From an uncultured Flavobacteriales bacterium (GTDB lineage: Bacteria; Bacteroidota; Bacteroidia; Palsa-965), in assembly GCA_946478675.1 (NCBI GenBank), contig CAMLEF010000325.1, positions 1-5,142 of the forward strand: a DNA stretch of 5,142 nucleotides, read 5' to 3'. The notes below the pieces were generated by a model. The model was not told where the DNA came from. It made no database searches and saw only the letters and a list, made by a program, of their open reading frames with translations. This document shows positions 1 through 5,142 of the stretch, piece by piece (the first letter of the stretch is position 1; each line of letters opens with the position of its first letter). Position numbers and translations under genes: made by a program.

Positions 1-33
1 CGTTACGAGATCTTTCACTTGTCTGACCTGTAA
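1..33 (+). CDS. Possible 3' end of an upstream gene (10 codons)
   Basis: Frame 1 is open from the window edge and reads RYEIFHLSDL before a TAA at 31-33. The next gene starts about 70 bp later on the same strand, so this could be the tail of an upstream protein. Ten codons are too few to identify a family. The other two forward frames are also open for a short distance (stops at 22-24 and 38-40), so this frame is only a plausible choice. Confidence 0.2.
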   Translation, partial: RYEIFHLSDL

Positions 34-41
34 CAGGTGAA
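14..41. repeat. Small inverted repeat / hairpin upstream of the lipoprotein gene
   Basis: Two nested symmetries are visible. ACCTGT (26-31) and ACAGGT (33-38) form a perfect 6-bp palindrome around one central A. Alternatively, TTCACTTG (14-21) can pair with CAGGTGAA (34-41), giving eight pairs including one T-G wobble and a 12-nt loop. No T-run follows, so it is not a typical intrinsic terminator. It could be an operator, an mRNA hairpin at the end of the upstream gene, or chance. Confidence 0.3.
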
Positions 42-103
42 ATAATGGGACGTGTTTTTACAACTGAAAAAATAAAACGGCCCGGCCTTTGTACTGCTAC
101 CGT

Positions 104-715
104 ATGAAACTATTTTACTTCCTGTTTCCTGCATTGGTATTTTTCTCCTGCACTCCGCCGGCAGAAAAAAAGGAGCAACCAATCGCTTCCGTAAGTCCGG
201 ATTCGATAAAAAACAATGCGGACAGCCAGCAACACGTTTCGGTAACTAAAACCGATTCTCTTTCGAAAGATTCATCCCGCGCTCAGGTTGCAAAAGAAAC
301 GCCTGCGCCTAAAGAACAGTCAAAGAAAAACGAAAACCTGTTTTACTATTCCGGGTCGCAGAAAATTTCTGCGATGATCACGCCGTGGAAAAACCGCAAG
401 CGAAAGATTGTGCTCTATGATCTTTCCGGTCGCGAAACGTTCACGCAGGAAGATGTGCAGCGGGATTACCAGGTGACCACCACACTGGAAAAATTTCATG
501 CGAATGGCGCTGTGCAGCAATTGTCCGTGCATGAAAATCCGGGCGGCAGCCGCTATTGGTACGAAACCACGATTACATTCGACACGCAAAACGTACCGCT
601 CACGAAAGAAGTAGAGCAATTGCCCGCGGACCGTCCCGACGGCCCCACCACTTTTACCTGGGATGCAGCGACACAATCGTGGAAGAAAGTCAGTGGCGGA
701 GGCAAAGGGTTGTAG
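104..715 (+). CDS. Putative SPII lipoprotein of unknown function
   Basis: The product is 203 residues and is probably anchored in the outer membrane or periplasm. The ATG at 104 is preferred over an in-frame TTG at 89 because it puts a standard signal peptide at the very N-terminus: Met-Lys, a hydrophobic core (about 3-14), then a lipobox-like FFSC with the lipidated Cys at residue 16. Residues 17-76 form a polar linker rich in Ser, Lys, Asp, Glu and Gln with no expected fold. Residues 77-196 look folded and mostly beta, with many aromatic and Thr residues. Within this part FHANGAVQQL (131-140) resembles one strand pair of a MORN-type repeat, followed by a Tyr/Trp-rich stretch (151-159). I do not recognise a named family. 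The next gene, also exported, starts 114 bp downstream. Lipoprotein status is fairly secure, but function is unknown. Confidence 0.85.
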   Translation: MKLFYFLFPALVFFSCTPPAEKKEQPIASVSPDSIKNNADSQQHVSVTKTDSLSKDSSRAQVAKETPAPKEQSKKNENLFYYSGSQKISAMITPWKNRKRKIVLYDLSGRETFTQEDVQRDYQVTTTLEKFHANGAVQQLSVHENPGGSRYWYETTITFDTQNVPLTKEVEQLPADRPDGPTTFTWDAATQSWKKVSGGGKGL

Positions 716-829
716 CGTTCCGCAAGACGTTTCTTTACTCTTTGCATACCGCATTCAAGAGGAGCAGAAGGCTAAAAAATTCTCCGGTCTTCGCAGGGCT
801 TTTTGTATCTTTAATTCTCATTGATTTCC
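716..829 (+). other. Intergenic spacer, no clear signal
   Basis: This 114-bp gap separates the lipoprotein and peptidase genes. It contains A-rich and T-rich patches (about 774-781 and 800-804), but I found no stem with a T-tail that would make a convincing terminator. TATCTTTA at 806-813 differs at one position from the Bacteroidota -7 consensus TAnnTTTG, but no TTTG lies at the expected -33 distance. A promoter for the peptidase gene probably lies here but cannot be assigned. Confidence 0.4.
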
Positions 830-3349
830 ATGAAACGTCTTCTTTCGCTCTCTGTTTTCGCGTGCGCGGCTTCCCTGCTTTGTGCACAGGCGCAAGTGCC
901 GCCGCAATTCATTCCTTCGCAGGTGCCCGATGTGTTCGCCCGCATGGCGTCGTTCGACGACCTGATCATCGGCTCCAACATTTCGGAAGATCTGTATTCC
1001 GATGCGCGATGGACGCCTTTTCAAACGGCTGCAACCGGAACGATCAGCGATTCGATCGACATTCTGCATACGCGCATTAAGCTGAACATTACCGATCTCA
1101 CCACCGATACGATCCGCGGCGGAACGACACTCCGTGTGGCAGCGAAAGTGAACAACATCACCGCGCTGCCCGTCGACCTGCTGCACATGCACATCGATTC
1201 GATCGTGGAGAATAATGCGCTGCTCACGTACACGTACGACGACACGCTGCTTTCCATCAACCTTCCTGCCGCAATGAACATCGGCGACACGAGCGACATC
1301 GCGATCTGGTATCACGGAAAACCGCAGCTCGATCCTGCAGGCTGGGGCGGATTTTATTTCTCCGGCAATTACGCTTACAACCTCGGTGTCGGTTTCGGTT
1401 CCGATCCGCATTGCTTCGGCCGCGTGTGGTTTCCGTGCTTCGATAATTTCGTCGAGCGTTCCAGTTACACGTTCATCATCGGCACAAGCAACGGCAAAAC
1501 TTCTTATTGCAACGGTATGCTCAGCGCAGATACAACGGACGTCAACAACGTTCGCTGGCGCACCTGGAACCTTGCCGAAACGATTCCTTCCTATCTCGCT
1601 TCCGTTTCCATTGCGGACTACACGCAGGTGAACTGGTCGCATACCGGCATTTACGGCACTTACCCGATCGTGCTCACGGCGCGCCCGTCCGACACGACGA
1701 ACGTGAAGAATTCGTTCATCCATCTCAACGATGCGCTCGACGCGTTCGAATATCGCTATGGTCCGTACGAGTGGCCGCGTGTCGGTTACTGCATGGTGCC
1801 GTTCAGCAGCGGCGCGATGGAACATGCTTCGAATATTTCTTACCCGCTGATCGCTGCGAACGGTTCGCTTACGTACGAAGCGCAGATCATGGCGCATGAA
1901 TTGTCGCATCACTGGTGGGGCGATCTCGCGACCTGTCACGACGAAGGTGAGATGTGGCTGAACGAAGGCATGGCGACGTATTCGCAATATGTCTTTACCG
2001 AATGGGTGTACGGCCACCAGGCGTACCAGGACGGCATCCGTGATAACCACGATGAAGTGGTGCATCTTGTGAATCACCGTGAAGGAGGTTACCGCGCACT
2101 TTCGGGCATGCCGCACCAGTATACGTATGGCGATCACGTGTACCTGCAGGGCGCGGACGTGGCGCACACACTGCGCGGCTACATGGGCGATTCACTGTTC
2201 TGGGTGGGCATTCAATATCATCTCGCGCACAGCCAGTACGTCGACGTTACGAGCGCGCAGTTCCGCGACAACCTGATTACTGCGACGGGCCTCACCTACC
2301 TCAACGATTTCTTCAACGATTGGGTCTTCAACCCGGGCTTCCCGCATTTCGGCATCGACTCCGTGAACAGCGTTCCGAACGGACCGAATTACGACGTGAC
2401 GGTTTACATTCACCAGAAGCTCACCGGCGCGCCGAATTATTTCACGAACGTTCCGTTGGAAATTTCCTTCCTGAAAAACGACTGGTCGCGCAATACGCAG
2501 CGCGTGTTCATGTCGGGACAATACATGAATTTCACGTTCACGCTGCCGTTCAACCCGGTGATGACGGCGATCGACATGGATGGCAAGATCAGCGATGCCG
2601 TCACGGATGAAGCGCAGACGATCTCTTCGACCGGCTCGCACAATTTTGTTGCAGCGCGTTGTTCGTTAACGGTGAACAGCCTCGCGGATTCTGCGTTCGT
2701 GCGCATCGAGCACAACTACTGCGCACCGGACCCGATCCAGAATAACACGAACAACTATCATCTTTCCACGCTGCGTTACTGGACGATCGACGGCATTTTC
2801 CCGTCCACGTTCTATGCGAAAGCGCGCTTCTATTACGACGGGCGCACGGCATCCACTGCCGGACCGGGACAATGGCTGGACAACGATCTCACGGTTCCCA
2901 ACGGCGACAGCATCATCCTGCTGTATCGTCGTGATGCTGCGGACGACTGGCACGAATGGCCGCACTACACGAAGTTCATCGTGGGAACGCCGGCGACTTC
3001 GAAATACGGTTACGTCGACGCGGATTCGATTGCCCCGGGACAGTACGCGTTTGCGAATGGCGTTTCTCACGTGCTGATCGGTGTGCAGGAATTGCCGGCG
3101 CCGGTACCGGAAGTGGTCGCGTATCCGAACCCGGCGTACGATCATCTGACAGTGGAATGGCCGGGCGCTTCGAACGAGCCGGTGGAAGTGCGCGTGTACG
3201 ATGCGCAGGGACGACTGATTCATTCGGAAACGTCGAACGGTATACAAGCGAAACTTTCGATCGCGAACTGGCCGGGCGGATATTACAGCGTGGAAGTGCT
3301 GCAGAAAAATGCGGTGCTCGGAAGAAAGCAGGTGATGATCGCGCATTAA
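830..3349 (+). CDS. Secreted M1-family zinc aminopeptidase with T9SS C-terminal sorting domain
   Basis: The product is 839 residues, starting at the ATG at 830; an in-frame TTG at 821 would only add three residues before the signal peptide. Residues 1-21 form a Sec signal peptide, probably cut after CAQA. The N-terminal beta domain (about 70-210) ends near the RVWFPCFD segment (198-205), typical of M1 enzymes. The exopeptidase motif is G328-A-M-E-H332. The zinc site is H356-E-L-S-H360 with the third ligand E379, exactly HEXXH-X18-E, and E357 would be the catalytic base. Y438 in VYLQGADVAHTLR matches the transition-state Tyr. A beta-rich region (about 500-750) follows. The last 80 residues (about 760-839) begin with a YPNP motif and end in a basic strand, as in Por-system type A sorting domains. 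The protein is therefore expected to cross the outer membrane by T9SS and act at the surface or outside the cell, removing N-terminal residues from peptides. Substrate preference cannot be read. The third-to-last gene context gives no partner. Confidence 0.95.
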   Translation: MKRLLSLSVFACAASLLCAQAQVPPQFIPSQVPDVFARMASFDDLIIGSNISEDLYSDARWTPFQTAATGTISDSIDILHTRIKLNITDLTTDTIRGGTTLRVAAKVNNITALPVDLLHMHIDSIVENNALLTYTYDDTLLSINLPAAMNIGDTSDIAIWYHGKPQLDPAGWGGFYFSGNYAYNLGVGFGSDPHCFGRVWFPCFDNFVERSSYTFIIGTSNGKTSYCNGMLSADTTDVNNVRWRTWNLAETIPSYLASVSIADYTQVNWSHTGIYGTYPIVLTARPSDTTNVKNSFIHLNDALDAFEYRYGPYEWPRVGYCMVPFSSGAMEHASNISYPLIAANGSLTYEAQIMAHELSHHWWGDLATCHDEGEMWLNEGMATYSQYVFTEWVYGHQAYQDGIRDNHDEVVHLVNHREGGYRALSGMPHQYTYGDHVYLQGADVAHTLRGYMGDSLFWVGIQYHLAHSQYVDVTSAQFRDNLITATGLTYLNDFFNDWVFNPGFPHFGIDSVNSVPNGPNYDVTVYIHQKLTGAPNYFTNVPLEISFLKNDWSRNTQRVFMSGQYMNFTFTLPFNPVMTAIDMDGKISDAVTDEAQTISSTGSHNFVAARCSLTVNSLADSAFVRIEHNYCAPDPIQNNTNNYHLSTLRYWTIDGIFPSTFYAKARFYYDGRTASTAGPGQWLDNDLTVPNGDSIILLYRRDAADDWHEWPHYTKFIVGTPATSKYGYVDADSIAPGQYAFANGVSHVLIGVQELPAPVPEVVAYPNPAYDHLTVEWPGASNEPVEVRVYDAQGRLIHSETSNGIQAKLSIANWPGGYYSVEVLQKNAVLGRKQVMIAH
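3098..3346 (+). other. T9SS type A C-terminal sorting domain of the M1 peptidase
   Basis: This codes for about residues 757-839 of the peptidase. It opens with VVAYPNP (762-768), continues with a short beta-sandwich pattern in which VYDAQGRLI is the typical central strand, then has a PGGYY turn before the strand YSVEVL, and ends with a basic strand (GRKQVMIAH). This order is what is known for Por secretion C-terminal domains, which direct cargo through the type IX translocon and are usually cleaved by PorU. It implies a genome encoding T9SS. Confidence 0.88.
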
Positions 3350-3354
3350 TGAAC

Positions 3355-3378
3355 CACGGAGACACGGGGACACGGAGA
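3355..3378. repeat. Three tandem copies of an 8-bp unit, CACGGRGA
   Basis: Units are CACGGAGA (3355-3362), CACGGGGA (3363-3370) and CACGGAGA (3371-3378), with one substitution in the middle copy. The array starts 6 bp after the peptidase stop codon and ends 21 bp before the next start. It is entirely intergenic and strongly purine-biased on the + strand. Similar CACGGAGA-type triplets occur between genes in various bacteria, to my recollection, so this may be a copy of a dispersed element. Its role is unknown. Confidence 0.7.
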
Positions 3379-3399
3379 GTGTGCTGACCAATTATTCAT

Positions 3400-3960
3400 G
3401 TGAATTTTACAATAGAAAATCGAGGCACTGCATCCCAGTCTTTTCTTGGGAAGAATTGCTCCACCTTTTCCGAAGCTGCGGAATTTGTCCGCCATCTTCC
3501 TTATCAACGAAATTCTTCGCGTTATGATCCGCTGATCATTTTCAAAGAAAGGCGCGGCACCTGTAGCACGAAACATGCAGCGCTCGCTCTATTGGCGGAA
3601 GAGCATCAGCAACCCGAAGTGCAGCTCTGCATCGGCATTTACCGGATGAACCGGCAGAACACGCCCGGCATTGGCGATACGCTGGAGCAGTACGGGCTGA
3701 ATTTTCTTCCAGAGGCGCACACATATTTGCGGATCAACGGAACGATCTTCGATTGCACAGGCCTTTCTTCGGGAAACACTTCTTTTGCCGATTCGTTAAT
3801 GGAAGAAATCGTCATCCGTCCGGAGCAGGTCGGTGATTTCAAAGTCAGTTATCACCGGAATTTTATTCAAAGCTGGCTTGCGCAACAATTTTCCTTGTCT
3901 TTCTCTTTTGACGAACTTTGGCGCATCCGCGAACAATGCATACAACGTCTCTCTCAATGA
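3400..3960 (+). CDS. Conserved hypothetical protein with transglutaminase-like Cys-His-Asp arrangement
   Basis: The product is 186 residues with no signal peptide or membrane segment, so it is probably cytoplasmic. GTG at 3400 is the likely start: an in-frame TGA lies at 3385-3387, the ATG at 3398 runs straight into a stop, and only ATT codons lie in between. Conserved-looking blocks are RRGTCSTKHAAL (C55), EAHTYLRING (H107) and IFDCTG (D118). A Cys at a helix start preceded by Gly-Thr, a His on a strand and an Asp about 11 residues later on the next strand is the order and spacing of transglutaminase-like or papain-like catalytic triads. The C-terminal part (about 146-186) is helical with FDELWRIREQC. 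I recall uncharacterised Bacteroidota proteins with the same GTCSTKHA block, which supports a real family of this length. Enzymatic activity is inferred only. The stop overlaps an ATG by the ATGA pattern, but that ATG opens only 18 codons. Confidence 0.82.
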   Translation: MNFTIENRGTASQSFLGKNCSTFSEAAEFVRHLPYQRNSSRYDPLIIFKERRGTCSTKHAALALLAEEHQQPEVQLCIGIYRMNRQNTPGIGDTLEQYGLNFLPEAHTYLRINGTIFDCTGLSSGNTSFADSLMEEIVIRPEQVGDFKVSYHRNFIQSWLAQQFSLSFSFDELWRIREQCIQRLSQ

Positions 3961-3970
3961 AAAAAAGTAA

Positions 3971-4087
3971 AGTTGGTTCGAAGAATTGCCTGACGAGATC
4001 AAACGTTCCGTAGAGAAAGGCTTGCAACAGGCAATTCAGGGAGAAACGAAGTCACACCAGGAAGTGATGTCGGAGTTGAAGAAAAAA
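3971..4087 (+). pseudogene. Remnant of an antitoxin gene (RelE/ParE-associated type), 5' part missing
   Basis: Directly after an in-frame TAA (3968-3970) the frame reads SWFEELPDEIKRSVEKGL, then QQAIQGETKSHQEVMSELKKK. The pattern W-x-E-L-P-x-x-[IV]-K-x-S-[IV]-E-x-G-L, then a G, then H-x-E-V-M is characteristic of the C-terminal half of small antitoxins found next to RelE/ParE toxins in Bacteroidota. Those proteins normally have about 35-40 further N-terminal residues before the Trp. Here they are absent, replaced by the end of the preceding gene, and no in-frame ATG exists. No toxin gene follows. The frame continues without a stop into the racemase. The most likely reading is a decayed gene fragment. 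The alternative is translation as an N-terminal extension of the racemase from the TTG at 3986. Confidence 0.6.
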
Positions 4088-4105
4088 ACACAAAAAATAT
4101 TTCAA

Positions 4106-4795
4106 ATGAAAACACTCGGTCTCATCGGCGGCATCAGCTGGGTTTCCACCGTCGATTACTACAAATACATCAACGAAGGCATCAACGCAAAGCTCGGCGG
4201 CTCCGAATTTGCGCGGCTCATCATTCACTCGCTGAATTACGGTGAGGTGCGCCGCAACAACGAAAACGATCGCTGGGACCTGACACTGAAAATGCTGGTG
4301 GACGCAGCGCTGAACATGAAAGCGGGCGGCGCGCAGGCCCTCGTGCTTTGCGCCAACACCATGCACCGGCTCGCGAACGAGGTCGAACAGCAATCCGGTT
4401 TGCCGGTGATCCACATCGCGAAAGAAACAGCAGCCGTGATTGCGCAGCAGCAACTGAAGAAAGTAGCGCTGCTCGGAACGAAATTCACGATGGAAATGGA
4501 CTTCTTCCATTCGAAGCTCGCTGAACGCGGCATCGAAGCAATCATTCCCGGCGACGACGACCGCGCGTTCATCCATCACACGATCTTCGAAGAGCTCGGC
4601 AGCGGCATCCTGCTCCCGGAAACCAAAGCGCGTTACCAGCGGATCATCGCGGGATTGCAGCAACGCGGCGCACAAGGCGTGATCCTCGGCTGTACCGAAA
4701 TTCCGCTGCTCATCCATCCCGGCGACGTCGACCTGCCCACGTTCGACACGACGAAGATCCATGCCGACGCGGCTGTCCGTTTTGCGCTATCTTAG
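4106..4795 (+). CDS. Aspartate/glutamate racemase family protein
   Basis: The product is 229 residues, the normal family size. The ATG at 4106 is chosen because MKTLGLIGGISW is the usual N-terminus of these proteins, forming the first beta strand and glycine loop; a TTG at 3986 would add 40 unrelated residues. The enzyme belongs to the cofactor-independent (PLP-free) racemases, which move the alpha proton of acidic amino acids between two catalytic residues. Both cysteines are present: C82 in LCANTMHRLA and C196 in ILGCTEIP, one from each half of the pseudo-symmetric fold. The closest well-known relative is E. coli YgeA, rather than the murein-specific MurI, because of the CANTMH block and the N-terminal SWVSTVDYY. 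Likely role: making or recycling D-Asp or D-Glu in the cytoplasm, with the preferred substrate not determinable here. The next gene begins 5 bp after the stop, so the two are probably in one operon. Confidence 0.92.
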   Translation: MKTLGLIGGISWVSTVDYYKYINEGINAKLGGSEFARLIIHSLNYGEVRRNNENDRWDLTLKMLVDAALNMKAGGAQALVLCANTMHRLANEVEQQSGLPVIHIAKETAAVIAQQQLKKVALLGTKFTMEMDFFHSKLAERGIEAIIPGDDDRAFIHHTIFEELGSGILLPETKARYQRIIAGLQQRGAQGVILGCTEIPLLIHPGDVDLPTFDTTKIHADAAVRFALS

Positions 4796-4800
4796 ATTTT

Positions 4801-5028
4801 ATGGAAGAGAACACCATCGAAAAAACGTACACGAACGGCGAAGTCACCGTACGCTGGCAGTCGCACCTTTGCCAACACACCGGCATCTGCTTCCGCGGCC
4901 TTCCGCAGGTGTTCGATCCGCGCAAACGTCCGAGGATTACGCCGATGGCTGCTTCTTCTGAAGCGATCGTCGCGCAGGTGAAGAAGTGCCCGTCAGGAGC
5001 GTTGTCTCTTATTGAGGTAGAGAAATAG
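4801..5028 (+). CDS. yjdI: YjdI-like divergent 4Fe-4S mono-cluster protein
   Basis: The product is 75 residues, the usual size for this small ferredoxin-like family (Fer4_19 type). Visible landmarks are C24-Q-H-T-G-I-C30, GLPQVFDP (33-40) with RPRITP (43-48), and C63-P-S-G-A-L. Only three Cys are present; this is normal for the family, where the fourth cluster ligand is not a standard CxxCxxC cysteine, and H22 or H26 may contribute. It probably carries a single [4Fe-4S] cluster and acts as a small electron carrier or cluster-binding accessory protein; no physiological partner is known to me. Related proteins are often found beside or fused to CDGSH or acetyltransferase-type proteins, neither of which is in this window. 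The ATG at 4801 follows the racemase stop by 5 bp, suggesting translational coupling. Family assignment is firm, role is not. Confidence 0.9.
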   Translation: MEENTIEKTYTNGEVTVRWQSHLCQHTGICFRGLPQVFDPRKRPRITPMAASSEAIVAQVKKCPSGALSLIEVEK

Positions 5029-5142
5029 CTTCGATTAAAATACTTACGGTCGGTCAGTCGTCGGTTTTGAATACAACCAATAAAGAAAACCCAACAACCG
5101 GCCAACAGATTTTACATTACACACAATATAAATATTTAAAAT
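5029..5142. other. AT-rich downstream region without a supported gene
   Basis: These 114 bp follow the last gene and become very AT-rich towards the window end. GGTTTT (5063-5068) can pair with AAAACC (5086-5091) across a 17-nt loop, but the stem is short and not followed by a T-run, so I do not call a terminator. No coding frame or promoter match stands out. Confidence 0.5.

Noticed and set aside
806..813. TATCTTTA as a Bacteroidota -7 promoter box for the peptidase gene
   Set aside because: It lacks the final G of TAnnTTTG, has no TTTG at the -33 spacing and would leave a very short leader.
830..883. M1 peptidase as a lipoprotein because of the Cys at residue 18
   Set aside because: The residues before that Cys are Leu-Leu, which do not fit a lipobox, whereas CAQA gives a good signal peptidase I site. 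A T9SS tail also fits a soluble exported protein.
556..1080. Forward open frame (174 codons) spanning the end of the lipoprotein gene and the start of the peptidase gene
   Set aside because: It overlaps two well-supported genes in another frame and its translation looks like frame-shifted coding sequence.
818..2167. Long reverse-strand open frame (449 codons) opposite the M1 peptidase
   Set aside because: Its translation is dominated by Arg, His and Val with no recognisable motif, as expected for the mirror of a GC-rich gene. The opposite strand has a complete zinc-peptidase signature.
2666..3391. Reverse-strand open frame (241 codons) opposite the peptidase C-terminus
   Set aside because: Arg-rich shadow translation opposite the clearly recognisable T9SS sorting domain, and it runs through the intergenic repeat.
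3957..4013. Small ORF from the ATG overlapping the stop of the 3400 gene (ATGA)
   Set aside because: It encodes only 18 residues in a different frame from the antitoxin-like segment and has no recognisable features.
4052..4762. Reverse-strand open frame (236 codons) opposite the racemase
   Set aside because: The forward strand has the full racemase family pattern with both catalytic cysteines. The reverse translation shows no motif.
5063..5091. GGTTTT/AAAACC stem as a terminator after the last gene
   Set aside because: The stem is only 6 bp with a 17-nt loop, AT-rich, and has no downstream T-run.

Overview
The window looks like a chromosomal stretch of a Bacteroidota genome with moderately high GC. 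The best clue is the end of the large peptidase gene, which encodes a type IX secretion (Por system) C-terminal sorting domain, a signal essentially confined to this phylum. There is also a short SPII lipoprotein with a low-complexity linker, and none of the gene starts has a clear Shine-Dalgarno sequence. All supported genes lie on the + strand. I see no tRNA, rRNA, CRISPR array, insertion sequence or phage gene.

Layout: 1-103 is a leader that may hold the last codons of an upstream gene and contains a small inverted repeat. 104-715 encodes an outer-membrane-type lipoprotein of unknown function. 830-3349 encodes a secreted M1-family zinc aminopeptidase with a T9SS sorting tail. 3350-3399 holds three head-to-tail copies of an 8-bp unit. 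3400-3960 encodes a small cytoplasmic protein whose Cys, His and Asp residues are spaced like a transglutaminase-type triad. 3971-4087 is a short open stretch that reads like the C-terminal half of a RelE/ParE-associated antitoxin and appears to be a gene remnant. 4106-4795 encodes an aspartate/glutamate racemase-family enzyme. 4801-5028 encodes a YjdI-like divergent [4Fe-4S] protein. 5029-5142 is AT-rich and holds no gene that I can support.

How the genes may work together: the lipoprotein and the M1 peptidase are both cell-envelope or exported proteins, but there is no strong evidence that they share a pathway. The peptidase would release amino acids from peptides outside the cell. The racemase would interconvert L- and D-acidic amino acids in the cytoplasm. 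That link is thematic only. The racemase and the ferredoxin-like gene are 5 bp apart and are probably co-transcribed. The antitoxin remnant lies directly upstream of the racemase in the same reading frame, so an automatic start call would give the racemase a spurious 40-residue N-terminal extension.

I did not find a convincing new multi-gene system. The points most worth a second look are the antitoxin remnant, the putative triad protein and the 8-bp triplet repeat.
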